Assembly: GCA_004555855.1 (NCBI GenBank) | Contig: SFJQ01000001.1 | Location: 94,321-158,320 of the forward strand | Direction: 5' to 3' | From: [Eubacterium] saphenum | Lineage (GTDB): Bacteria > Bacillota > Clostridia > Oscillospirales > Ruminococcaceae | DNA length: 64,000 nucleotides | Shown: positions 17,395-25,315 of the stretch, in pieces | Numbering within the stretch: the first letter of the stretch is position 1 | How the letters are laid out: every line of letters begins with the position of its first letter | Translations under genes and position numbers: made by a program | The notes under the pieces: model-generated | The model's input: the letters and a program-made list of their open reading frames with translations, nothing else | Told to the model about the DNA's origin: nothing | Databases searched by the model: none

Positions 17395-18375
17395 TCACTC
17401 TTTGCTTTCGGACTCTTCCTTATCGACAACAAACTGACCGGAATCGATAAAACCTGGCCACATTGACGTGCCGCCGCCCGTGCTTTCGCTCTCATAGCGG
17501 TCCTTGATTGCGCCGATAATCTTGTCGGCAGAGCCCTCGGGAAGCGTATCCGGATCGACAGGCTTCTGTCCCTGCGGGTCGAACTCCTCCGTCGGCAGGT
17601 TGAAGTCGTATTTCAGGATATCCTGAATAACATCGGGGTCGTTCAAATCCAGCTCATCTCTGAGCAGCGTGACCTCAACGCGGCGGTTTTTCGCCATATT
17701 TTCGATAGAATCGTTCGGCGCAACCGGCTCGTTCGGGCCGCTCGCCTTCATTCGATACTTGGAAAAATCAACGGTTTCGCGATTTTTGAAGTGCAGATAA
17801 ACGCTGTTTGCGCGGTTTGCACTCAGCAGGAAATCGCCCGTTTTGTCTGTGCCGTCATCGGCGGTGTGACCGGAAACGGTGAGCGTTCTGATGAAGCTCT
17901 GAACGCTCTTGAGCGCGGGAATAATCCCGTCAAGCACCTGCCTACCCTCTTCCTTCAGGATATAGCTTCCCCCGTCAAAGAAAACGGAGTCGTTGAAGCG
18001 TATGGTAAGGTGAGCCGCGCCCTGTTCAACCGCGACTTGGTCTGCAAGATTGTTGTTGTCGATATACTCGGCAAGGTAGACGTAGAGCTGGTCGAAGCTC
18101 TGCGGCATTTCGCCCTCGCCGCCCGTCTGCTGCGTGCTGCTGTCGGTGACGCCGCCCGTGCTCTCGGCGGCAGGGTCAAGCTCGGCAACAACGTTGTTTA
18201 TGTATTTACCGCGCGACTGAAACGCCTGGTAGATATACTGAAGCTTGGTTTCATCAAGATTGGAGCAAGCGAACAGCAGCACGAAAAACGTAAGCAAAAG
18301 CGTAACCATGTCCGCGTATGTATTCAGCCAATCGCCGACGTTACTGTCGCCCTTTTTCGGAGGCATTTTAGCCAT
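17395..18375 (-). CDS. motB: Flagellar stator protein MotB (OmpA-type)
   Basis: About 326 aa. There is a short cytoplasmic N-terminus, then a single membrane segment following TYADMVTLLLTFFVLLFA; the Asp (D22 with this start) is the ion-binding residue. A linker leads to an OmpA-like peptidoglycan-binding domain (~130-235; TVSGHTADDGTDKTGDFLLS, NRRVEVTLL) and a Pro/Asp-rich tail. The start is ATG at 18375, 9 bases after GGAAGGAG; the TTG at 18384 lies too close to that site. It has its own promoter upstream and is separated from motA by 224 bp. Confidence 0.93.
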   Translation of the reverse strand: MAKMPPKKGDSNVGDWLNTYADMVTLLLTFFVLLFACSNLDETKLQYIYQAFQSRGKYINNVVAELDPAAESTGGVTDSSTQQTGGEGEMPQSFDQLYVYLAEYIDNNNLADQVAVEQGAAHLTIRFNDSVFFDGGSYILKEEGRQVLDGIIPALKSVQSFIRTLTVSGHTADDGTDKTGDFLLSANRANSVYLHFKNRETVDFSKYRMKASGPNEPVAPNDSIENMAKNRRVEVTLLRDELDLNDPDVIQDILKYDFNLPTEEFDPQGQKPVDPDTLPEGSADKIIGAIKDRYESESTGGGTSMWPGFIDSGQFVVDKEESESKE

Positions 18376-18432
18376 TTCGCTCAACTCCTTCCTTATTTTT
18401 CCTATATTTAGAAAATTCTCCCATTATACGGG

Positions 18433-18463
18433 AAAAACTGCCAAAGGGCACACTTTGCCCCTT
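18433..18463 (-). terminator. Leader hairpin between the internal promoter and motB
   Basis: On the minus strand AAGGGGCA pairs with TGCCCTTT (one G-U) around AAGTG, then GGCAG and TTTTT. It lies just downstream of the 18477-18505 promoter and 58 bases before the motB start, so it may act as an attenuator. A second TATAAT-like box lies at 18423-18428 without a good -35. Confidence 0.4.
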
Positions 18464-18476
18464 AACATCTCACTCT

Positions 18477-18505
18477 ATTATAACATACATTTGCGAAAAT
18501 TGCAA
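18477..18505 (-). promoter_or_regulatory. Internal sigma-A-like promoter upstream of motB
   Basis: Minus strand: TTGCAA (18500-18505), 17-nt spacer, TATAAT (18477-18482). It would transcribe motB-fliM-fliY-cheY and beyond independently of the main flagellar promoter and of motA. Another TTGCAA-like element and AT-rich sequence lie upstream. Confidence 0.7.
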
Positions 18506-18599
18506 ATACTTTTTTCGCTTTTTGTAAAATTTTTATGAATTTTTGTATAAAATCCCGACAAAATTCCATCGCTGTAAAATTTTGCGAGAAAAACAACTG

Positions 18600-19400
18600 T
18601 TATTTCGCGTTTGTTTCGGGCTTTTTGGAGCTCTTCGGGAGCATAAACTCGAGCTTTTCCTGAATGTAGCGCGGGTTTGAGCCGCCTGCGATTGCAAGCA
18701 CGCCCTCTTCGATAATCTGCATACACAGCAGCTCCTCGTCGTGGGTGTTTTTGAGCGCCATACCGACAGGCGCAAACAAGACGTTCGCGAAAAGCGAGCC
18801 GTAGAACGTTGTGATAAGAGCGGTCGCCATACCGCCCGTAAGAGCCTGCGGGTTTGACAGGTCGAGGCTCGCGAGCATGTTGATAAGTCCGACAAGCGTT
18901 CCCAACATACCGAACGCGGGGAAAATCGCGACGCCCTTTTCAAAGAACGCGCGTCCATTTTCGTGACGTTCGCACATAAACATAATCGTATCATCGAGCA
19001 TTCCGCGCACCTTTTCGGGGTCGTTTGCGTCAACGATAAGCATAAGGCTGGACTTCATAAACGGGTCGGTACACTGATTTGCGCTCTCTTCAAGGGCAAG
19101 CAGACCGCGTGTACGGGCAACCTGCGCGTACTCGACAATATCGGCGATGTACTTGTTCGGGTCGTACTTTTTCGGCTTGATGGCAAGTCCGAAGCGCTTT
19201 CCGATACCCTTGAGGTAGGACATCGGGAACGACGCAAACAAACAGCCTATTGTACCGCCGACTGTGATAGCCAGCGACTGGATATCGATAAAGTTCGTGA
19301 ACGCGCCGAAATCAACAGTTCCCTTCGCCATATCGAAAACGATACCGAAAACAACCATTCCGAACGCCAGAACCCAGCCTATGATAAGCGATAAATTCAA
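18600..19400 (-). CDS. motA: Flagellar stator protein MotA
   Basis: 266 aa with four membrane segments (about 5-22, 35-52, 155-175, 188-208). The cytoplasmic loop between segments 2 and 3 carries the charged residues that contact FliG. Family motifs include TVGGTIGCLFASFP and GMLGTLVGLINMLASL. The start is TTG at 19400 with GAGGGATTG upstream; there is no nearer ATG that keeps the first membrane segment. It is followed by a 224-bp gap with a promoter before motB, so the usual tight motA-motB coupling is missing. Confidence 0.94.
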   Translation of the reverse strand: MNLSLIIGWVLAFGMVVFGIVFDMAKGTVDFGAFTNFIDIQSLAITVGGTIGCLFASFPMSYLKGIGKRFGLAIKPKKYDPNKYIADIVEYAQVARTRGLLALEESANQCTDPFMKSSLMLIVDANDPEKVRGMLDDTIMFMCERHENGRAFFEKGVAIFPAFGMLGTLVGLINMLASLDLSNPQALTGGMATALITTFYGSLFANVLFAPVGMALKNTHDEELLCMQIIEEGVLAIAGGSNPRYIQEKLEFMLPKSSKKPETNAK

Positions 19401-19449
19401 AACAATCCCTCATTTCAGTTTTTTTTGCAATCCTTGCATTAACCTTGAA

Positions 19450-19671
19450 TTATGTCAAAGGTGCGTCCGTTTTTCCGGATTTCAAGCGGTCACGGCGCGC
19501 CAACCTGTTTTTTTCGCGAATTTTTTCCATAAGTTCGCTTATACTTTCGCGAACGATATAGCTGTGCCCGTTTTCGAGAACAATCACGGTATCGGGCGTT
19601 TCGTTTACGACTTCAATCAGCTCCTCGTTTAACAGGAACTCTTTTCCGTCGAGCTTTGTCAGAATAATCAT
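19450..19671 (-). CDS. flbD: FlbD family flagellar protein
   Basis: 73 aa. Matches the small FlbD/SwrD family (MIILTKLDGKEFLLNEELIE... TPDTVIVLENGHSYIVRES). In B. subtilis the homologue SwrD increases flagellar motor power, and the gene usually lies between flgE and motA/fliL, as here. The C-terminus is basic. It is separated from flgE by 62 bp holding a GC-rich hairpin. Confidence 0.88.
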   Translation of the reverse strand: MIILTKLDGKEFLLNEELIEVVNETPDTVIVLENGHSYIVRESISELMEKIREKNRLARRDRLKSGKTDAPLT

Positions 19672-19696
19672 AATTTACCGCCAAAAACCAGCTCAC

Positions 19697-19720
19697 GCGC
19701 GGGGTTTTTACGCCCCGCGC
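19697..19720 (-). other. GC-rich hairpin at the flgE 3' end
   Basis: Perfect 8-bp stem GCGCGGGG/CCCCGCGC (19697-19704 with 19713-19720) with an 8-nt loop, between the flgE stop and flbD. It has no U-tract directly after it on the minus strand. It could stabilise the flgE message or lower expression of flbD and the stator genes. Confidence 0.55.
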
Positions 19721-19733
19721 CGAGCGTAATCAA

Positions 19734-21878
19734 TTATCTCTTGAGCGAAAGAAGCTCTTCAAGCATTGTGTCGGAAACCGTGATTACACGGGAGTTTGCC
19801 TGGAAGCCTCTCTGTGTGGTAATCATATCGGTGAACTCCTGCGAAAGGTCAACGTTCGACATCTCGAGCGTATTCGACAGAATGCTGCCTGCGCCGCTGT
19901 CGCCGCCTGCGGTCGCGAGCTTGGGCGAACCGGAAGCAACCGTTTCCGCGAAATTCGTGCCGCCCACCTGAGAAAGACCGTTCGGGTTCTCGAACAGCGC
20001 AACGTCGATTCTTCCGAGCGTGAGGTAGCCGTGAACGGGGTGAATACCAACGATTGTGCCGTCCGTCTGGATTACAACATCGCACGAATCAAGCGGCTGA
20101 GGTCCGCCAAGACGTCCGTCCTCGAGAGCGAAGGTGGAAAGGCTCTTTGCAACGCCCGTGAAGAAGCTGTCCGCGCCGTCCATCGGAGAAATCGAGGGGT
20201 TGCCGCCGAAGAACGCTTCTCTCATCTGCGGGTTCCAGGTCGTTGTAACCGTTTCAGCCGTAAAGCCTGCCGCTGCTGCGTCTGCTGCCGTTGTGCCGTC
20301 GGGCTTGCGGTAGGTTGTTGTACCGTCGGTGGGCAAACCGTCAGCGCCAAAGGTTGTCGCGTCCGTAACAATCATCTGCGCGCCCGAAGGGTCGGTCACG
20401 ATAACATCATACTTTCCGCCCGCATTCAGGGAAACCTCGATGGAGTTGTTTTTCAGTCCCGAGATATTCGCCATTGTGAGAATTTTCTTCTCGTTGCCGC
20501 GCGCCGCTGTCTTAATTTTGTCGTTTACATCTGCAACGGTTGTATCGTTGCAAACGGTGATGGTAAGCTCGTTCTCGTTCCAGACGGCGTTTGTCTTGCC
20601 GTAGCCCGCAACATAAGCGAAGGTTATCTTATAATTGTTTGCATACTCGCCCGCAACGGTTGCCGCAACGTCAAATCCGCCCGTAGAGCCGTTTGTACCG
20701 TCGGTTTTGAGAGCATCTGCCTCCATCTTTGTAAGAACTTCTTCTCTTGTCGTCTTGTTGGACGGGAGAACGTAGTTCGTGCAGGTAAGCTCGGGATAAG
20801 TGATATTCGCGGAGGTTTTCTCCTTGATAGCGTTGTTGATTTCCTCAGCAGTAGAGTCGCCGTTTATCTTGATTGTCCAGGTAGTTGTAGCCGCATCATA
20901 TTCCGCGCTTGTTGTTAAATAACCTGCGTCATAATCCAGCTTTACCGAAACCTTGTCGCCGAGAACCTTGCTTGTTGCAAAGCCTATGTAGGAATGCTTG
21001 GTAATTGTTGCGCCGAGCGCGTCGGTTTCGGAGTAGGTTTCGTGGAACATACAGCTGTCGTTTGTGGTCTTGAAAGACAAGCCGGTGATGCTGTTCTTTG
21101 CGATAACCGCCTCGGGGTTGTCGGGAATGCTCTCGAACTCAAACTGAAGCGAAACGTCATCGGGAAGAGTAATACCGCCTGCGTCAAGCGCTTTCTGGAT
21201 AGCTTGCTCAAAAGCGTCCTCGGAAGCGTACTGTTCGTCCTGATTGAAGAAGATGTTCAAAATACCGTTCGCGTAGGTCGCGTAGGGATATTCCGCGGGA
21301 GTGAACGTAACAGTCATATCGGTGTTATCCGAAGGCGCGCTCACGGAGAGCGTTACATTCACGCCGTTTACTTTCTTTGTTGCGGAGGAAGGATTGGCGT
21401 CGGTGTCGGGGATAATAATTCTGATTGCCTCGGAGGAAGGCTCAACGCCGTTTGAGTCGCCCGTAACGCCGAGAACGTGATAACCCGAAGCGTTTACGAG
21501 ATAGCCGTCCGCGTCAACGGAGAAAGCGCCCGCTCTGGTGTAGAAGATGTTTCCCGAGCCGTCCATTACCTGAAAGAAGCCCTCGCCGTCAAGCGCCATA
21601 TCCCACTTGCTGTCGGTGTAGGTGAAGCCCGACTGCGTCATATTTGCAACGGTTGAGTTCAAGCGAACGCCGTAACCTACCTGTGCAGGGTTTACGCCGC
21701 CGAGCGTGGAAGTACCCGAAGAAGGGTTGATTTTGTTCTGATAGTAAACGTCCTTGAACGTTACCACGCCTGACTTAAAGCCTGTGGTGTTTACGTTTGC
21801 GATATTGTTACCGATAACGTCCATTTTGGACTGGTGCGTTTTCAAGCCGGAAACGCCCGAATATAACGATTTAACCAT
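19734..21878 (-). CDS. flgE: Flagellar hook protein FlgE (long form)
   Basis: About 714 aa, far longer than the ~264-aa B. subtilis and ~400-aa enterobacterial proteins. The N-terminal D0/D1 (MVKSLYSGVSGLKTHQSKMD, IGNNIANVNTTGFK) and the C-terminal helix (LEMSNVDLSQEFTDMITTQR) are canonical, and GEGFFQVMDGSGNIFYTRAG is present. The extra ~350 residues (about 170-560) form a Thr/Asn/Val-rich insertion with repeated immunoglobulin-like-looking beta segments, likely surface-exposed D2/D3 domains of the hook. The start is ATG at 21878 (TTGGAGGTCA upstream). It is preceded by the TIGR02530 gene. Confidence 0.94.
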   Translation of the reverse strand: MVKSLYSGVSGLKTHQSKMDVIGNNIANVNTTGFKSGVVTFKDVYYQNKINPSSGTSTLGGVNPAQVGYGVRLNSTVANMTQSGFTYTDSKWDMALDGEGFFQVMDGSGNIFYTRAGAFSVDADGYLVNASGYHVLGVTGDSNGVEPSSEAIRIIIPDTDANPSSATKKVNGVNVTLSVSAPSDNTDMTVTFTPAEYPYATYANGILNIFFNQDEQYASEDAFEQAIQKALDAGGITLPDDVSLQFEFESIPDNPEAVIAKNSITGLSFKTTNDSCMFHETYSETDALGATITKHSYIGFATSKVLGDKVSVKLDYDAGYLTTSAEYDAATTTWTIKINGDSTAEEINNAIKEKTSANITYPELTCTNYVLPSNKTTREEVLTKMEADALKTDGTNGSTGGFDVAATVAGEYANNYKITFAYVAGYGKTNAVWNENELTITVCNDTTVADVNDKIKTAARGNEKKILTMANISGLKNNSIEVSLNAGGKYDVIVTDPSGAQMIVTDATTFGADGLPTDGTTTYRKPDGTTAADAAAAGFTAETVTTTWNPQMREAFFGGNPSISPMDGADSFFTGVAKSLSTFALEDGRLGGPQPLDSCDVVIQTDGTIVGIHPVHGYLTLGRIDVALFENPNGLSQVGGTNFAETVASGSPKLATAGGDSGAGSILSNTLEMSNVDLSQEFTDMITTQRGFQANSRVITVSDTMLEELLSLKR

Positions 21879-21975
21879 ATTGACCTCCAAATTTGTTATT
21901 TACCGTGTGCGTGACTTCAGTCGCAAGCCCCGCCTGAATTCCCGAAGGTCCGTTCAGCAGATGAACGTTATGCGT

Positions 21976-22377
21976 TCATACAATCACGGTAGAGTCGATT
22001 TTTGTGAAAATGTTCCCTTTAAGCTCCTCCTGAGCTATGGCGGTGACAACCTTGTTGTTCTTGACGCTGACCACAAAAGCGTTGCTGTCCACAAGAACGA
22101 GCGCGTCGCTGCTGCCCTTATCGGCTGCGATTTCAACCGCTTTGTTAAGCCGCTCGAGCGTGTCGCCCTCGGTCACGTCGATACTTCTCTCCGAAAGCCG
22201 CTGAATAGCGTGCTTTGAAAAGCTGACGCCTTGTTTTTCCTCGATTTTGCTTTGCAGAGCCGCCGCAAAGCTTTCGCCTCCGGTTTCCTGCACTCTCGGG
22301 GAATTTTCGGGAGAAACGCCGTTTCCCGTGGTAACGCTTATTTGATTGCGGAGCGCCAGATATTCGCTTATCAGCAT
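21976..22377 (-). CDS. TIGR02530 family flagellar operon protein
   Basis: 133 aa. Matches the small family found between flgD and flgE in Firmicutes fla/che operons: SFSKHAIQRLSERSIDVTEG in the middle and the C-terminal DALVLVDSNAFVVSVKNNKVVTAI (quoted in part). The N-terminal 40 residues are polar and low-complexity. The function is unproven; a role in hook assembly is inferred from position only. ATG at 22377 with GAGG upstream. Confidence 0.85.
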   Translation of the reverse strand: MLISEYLALRNQISVTTGNGVSPENSPRVQETGGESFAAALQSKIEEKQGVSFSKHAIQRLSERSIDVTEGDTLERLNKAVEIAADKGSSDALVLVDSNAFVVSVKNNKVVTAIAQEELKGNIFTKIDSTVIV

Positions 22378-22397
22378 AAAACAAGCCTCCTTGCAAA

Positions 22398-23243
22398 TCA
22401 GCCCTCGATACCCTGAACTGCCGTTATCTGATCCTCTTCCTCTTCATCAGCGAGGTCTGCGATATCCTCAACCTTTTTGTCGGGAATGATTGCTCCCATC
22501 TGAAGTACGGTTTCTTCCTCGTTGCTGATAAAGTCCTGTTCACCGCCCTGCGTATCGTCCTCGATAACGGTTGCATAAGTAACCTCGGTGATATCGGCGA
22601 GCGCGTAAACTCTGTCGTTGATAACCGCCGAAATAACGCCGTCCTTGATGCGAATAGAAGCGATAAAGCCCTCGTCCTCGGTGGTTACGCCGTTCTCGGT
22701 TTTTGAAACCGACGCGTACATTCCGACCATCGAAGAAGCTCTTGCGATACTGTCGCCGAGCGCGTTTGTCGAGTTCAAAAGACCGTCCGTGCCGTCCGAG
22801 GTGCTGTCCTTTTCGGTATCCTTAACCGCGGTGATTTTCGACAAATCAAAGCTCTCTCCGTCAATTTTCACGGTATAGCTGTTGTTCGACGAGTTTTTGG
22901 TAACGCTTTCGACAACGCCGGTTTTTGTGACGAGATTTTTGCCGTCCATCTTGGAAGCTGTCGCCGTTTTCCCGACAAGACTTGCCGCGTAGTTTGCCAT
23001 CGCGTAGGTGCTGGAATCGCGCGCGTACTGCATCTGGCTGAATGTCGCGAGCTGCGAGATAAACTCGGTGTTTGAAGTAGGTTCGAGCGGGTCCTGATTG
23101 GTCATTTCAGCAACCAGAAGCTGCATAAACGTTTCGGAATTTACAAGCTCTTTTGTCGAATCAACGTATTTGTCCTTGTACTTTTCGTAGTTGGACTGCG
23201 CCTGCTGCGATGATGACAGAATGCCCGAAATATCATTCGGCAT
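22398..23243 (-). CDS. flgD: Flagellar hook capping protein FlgD
   Basis: 281 aa. FlgD caps the growing hook so that FlgE subunits can polymerise. The conserved N-terminal domain is TFMQLLVAEMTNQDPLEPT followed by NTEFISQLATFSQMQ (~40-72). A long beta-rich C-terminal part (~90-240) and an acidic tail (EEEDQITAVQ) follow. GGAGGAAAAAG precedes the ATG. It is flanked by fliK and the TIGR02530 gene, a typical order. Confidence 0.93.
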   Translation of the reverse strand: MPNDISGILSSSQQAQSNYEKYKDKYVDSTKELVNSETFMQLLVAEMTNQDPLEPTSNTEFISQLATFSQMQYARDSSTYAMANYAASLVGKTATASKMDGKNLVTKTGVVESVTKNSSNNSYTVKIDGESFDLSKITAVKDTEKDSTSDGTDGLLNSTNALGDSIARASSMVGMYASVSKTENGVTTEDEGFIASIRIKDGVISAVINDRVYALADITEVTYATVIEDDTQGGEQDFISNEEETVLQMGAIIPDKKVEDIADLADEEEEDQITAVQGIEG

Positions 23244-23264
23244 ACTTTTTCCTCCTTTCTGAAA

Positions 23265-24776
23265 TTACATAGCCGCGATGATGTCCGCGAAGGATTTTTC
23301 GTCGTCGTCATCTTGGTTTTCGCCCTGATTTTGCTGCGTGAAATAGGGATTTTTGCTGCTGCCGTTGTAGTCCTGCGCGTACGCTTCCTGCTGCGACTCG
23401 CGAACCGTCTGCCAGCTTTCGAGGTTAATTCCGCTGTCCTTCAGATTGGACTGCATAAGTTCGCTGTGCTGCTCGAGAATACGCTGTGTTCTTGCGTTCT
23501 CCGCCGAAATTGTCACGGAAACCGCGCCGTCTGCCGCTTTGGTCATTTTAACGGTAATCCTGCCGAGTTCCTCGGGATTGAGCACTAGCGAATATTCGGT
23601 CTGCTCCTTGTTCTCGGAAACCGCCGTTTCAACCGCCTTCATCGCCTGACTTACGATTTCGCTCGGTCTGACGGAAACCTCGCCGTCCTCCCACCTGAAA
23701 ACAATCGGGCTGTCGGAGTTAAGCGGATTTTGCGCGTTCACGGGGGCGTTCTGCTCGGAAACCGGCTTTGCTTTCGCGTTTTTGAGCATCTCAAGCTCCT
23801 CGCTCACCGTGGTTTTCACGCTTTCGGTGCGCTGTCTGAACTCGGGAATTTCCGCGCTTTGCTCGGTCTTTTCGGGAATTTCCGCCGCCGTTTTTTGTTC
23901 GGGCGCCTCGCTTGTCTTGACCTCAACCTTTGAGATTTCGCCCTCGGAAACCGCCTTCTGAAGCGCGTTCAGCTTCTCCTCGCCGAGATTTTGAAGCTCC
24001 TTTGGAATTTCGCTCCGAGCGGGATTTTGCTGTCCGAAATCGGCGCTGTTCTGCGGTTTTTCAGCAAATGTAACGGGAATTTCACTCGTTTCGTCATTTT
24101 GCACAAACACATCAAACTTACCGACATCGGCTTCCTGAAATTTCTGCTCGGTTTTCGGCTGTAAATCGGGAATTTGCTCCGTCTGAACCGCAATCTCTGA
24201 AACCGCGATTTGCTCGGGAATTTCCTCTGAAAGCACCGCGTTTTCAGCCGTTTCCTCGCCCGTCATCGCCTTCAACAGCTGTGCAAGCTCGGCTAAAACT
24301 CCGCTGTTCTGAAGCTGCTTTGAGAAATCGTTTTTGACGGTTTCTTCGGTCGGGAACAAGTCCTTGGGCTTTTCCGAAGCGTTCTCGCTGAACTGCGAAA
24401 TCGCCTGCAAGAACTCCGGCGTGAGCAGCTCAATCGGGAGATTTTCCACGTCAAGCTCGCCTTTGAGCACCTTCATCGCCAAATCGCGCGGATTTTCGGG
24501 CATCACCCGCCCCGTTTCCTTGTCGATGTAGATAATTCCTGCTTTTTCCAGCTCCTCCAGCGTCGGGACGTCGTATTTTCCGTCGTCAATCGCCTCTTGA
24601 ACCTCTCGGAATTTCTCCGATTTGCCGTCAAACTGCGCGAGCATTTCCTCAAACTTTGAGCTTTGCTGTTGGTCTGCCTCAGCCGCCGCGTCAAAATTCC
24701 GCGCAGCCATCGCCGCGTCCGAAATCGCGAAATCGCTTCGCAGATTTGCCGTACTTGGCGTCAAGCTAACTGCCAT
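23265..24776 (-). CDS. fliK: Flagellar hook-length control protein FliK
   Basis: 503 aa. FliK measures hook length and triggers the FlhB switch. Most of the protein (~25-370) is a Glu/Pro/Gln/Ser-rich, low-complexity ruler with frequent EIPE, SEIP and AEIPEKTEQ-like segments. The conserved Flg_hook domain is near the C-terminus (~385-460: EYSLVLNPEELGRITVKM). The tail is Gln/Asp-rich. The length is in the normal range for a ruler protein. Start ATG at 24776 with GAGGTGAG. Confidence 0.92.
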   Translation of the reverse strand: MAVSLTPSTANLRSDFAISDAAMAARNFDAAAEADQQQSSKFEEMLAQFDGKSEKFREVQEAIDDGKYDVPTLEELEKAGIIYIDKETGRVMPENPRDLAMKVLKGELDVENLPIELLTPEFLQAISQFSENASEKPKDLFPTEETVKNDFSKQLQNSGVLAELAQLLKAMTGEETAENAVLSEEIPEQIAVSEIAVQTEQIPDLQPKTEQKFQEADVGKFDVFVQNDETSEIPVTFAEKPQNSADFGQQNPARSEIPKELQNLGEEKLNALQKAVSEGEISKVEVKTSEAPEQKTAAEIPEKTEQSAEIPEFRQRTESVKTTVSEELEMLKNAKAKPVSEQNAPVNAQNPLNSDSPIVFRWEDGEVSVRPSEIVSQAMKAVETAVSENKEQTEYSLVLNPEELGRITVKMTKAADGAVSVTISAENARTQRILEQHSELMQSNLKDSGINLESWQTVRESQQEAYAQDYNGSSKNPYFTQQNQGENQDDDDEKSFADIIAAM

Positions 24777-24836
24777 TTTCTCACCTCTTTCCTATTGTAA
24801 TATGTATATCAAGGCAAAATGCCGTTGATAACAAAA

Positions 24837-25295
24837 TTACTTCTGCGCCGCGATTGCTCCCCTGACTGCGCCGCCGCTCACGAACTCCTCGATGAAAAGC
24901 TCGTTTTCCTTTCCCTCGGCAGCCTTGTACTCCTCGAGCTGCTTTTCCTCGAGCTTTTCGAGCGTTCGAACGTCCTTTGTCGCGTCCACGACAACCGAAA
25001 GCTGCTTGTCAATCTCCTGCTGTTTGAGGATTGCCCGCTGCTCACATTCATGGATTTCCTGCTGCAAAGTAACAATATAGCGCTTTCTCATACTGATTTC
25101 CGCTGCGGGAAGCCCGACTGCGCTTGAAGTCACGAGGTCGTTCGAGTATCTGACAACCTTCTCCGTCAGCTCATCGCGCCTGTCGTTTATCCGCCTGAGG
25201 TCGCCCTGAAGCACCGCGAGCGCGTTTTTCTGACGGTCAAGCTCCTGCTCGCGGAAGTCCATCAGCTTTTGCAAGGTAAACTGAAATTTCTTCAT
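24837..25295 (-). CDS. fliJ: Flagellar export protein FliJ
   Basis: About 152 aa, almost wholly an antiparallel coiled coil (MKKFQFTLQKLMDFREQELD...). FliJ is the central stalk of the FliI ATPase ring and links it to FlhA. The start chosen is ATG at 25295 because GGGTGA lies 5 bases upstream; the in-frame GTG at 25304 overlaps that site. It follows fliI by 20 bases. Confidence 0.9.
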   Translation of the reverse strand: MKKFQFTLQKLMDFREQELDRQKNALAVLQGDLRRINDRRDELTEKVVRYSNDLVTSSAVGLPAAEISMRKRYIVTLQQEIHECEQRAILKQQEIDKQLSVVVDATKDVRTLEKLEEKQLEEYKAAEGKENELFIEEFVSGGAVRGAIAAQK

Positions 25296-25315
25296 CAAAA
25301 TCACCCATATACGGC

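Noticed and set aside
18423..18428. Second TATAAT box before motB
   Set aside because: No acceptable -35 element at 16-18 nt; probably chance or part of the leader.
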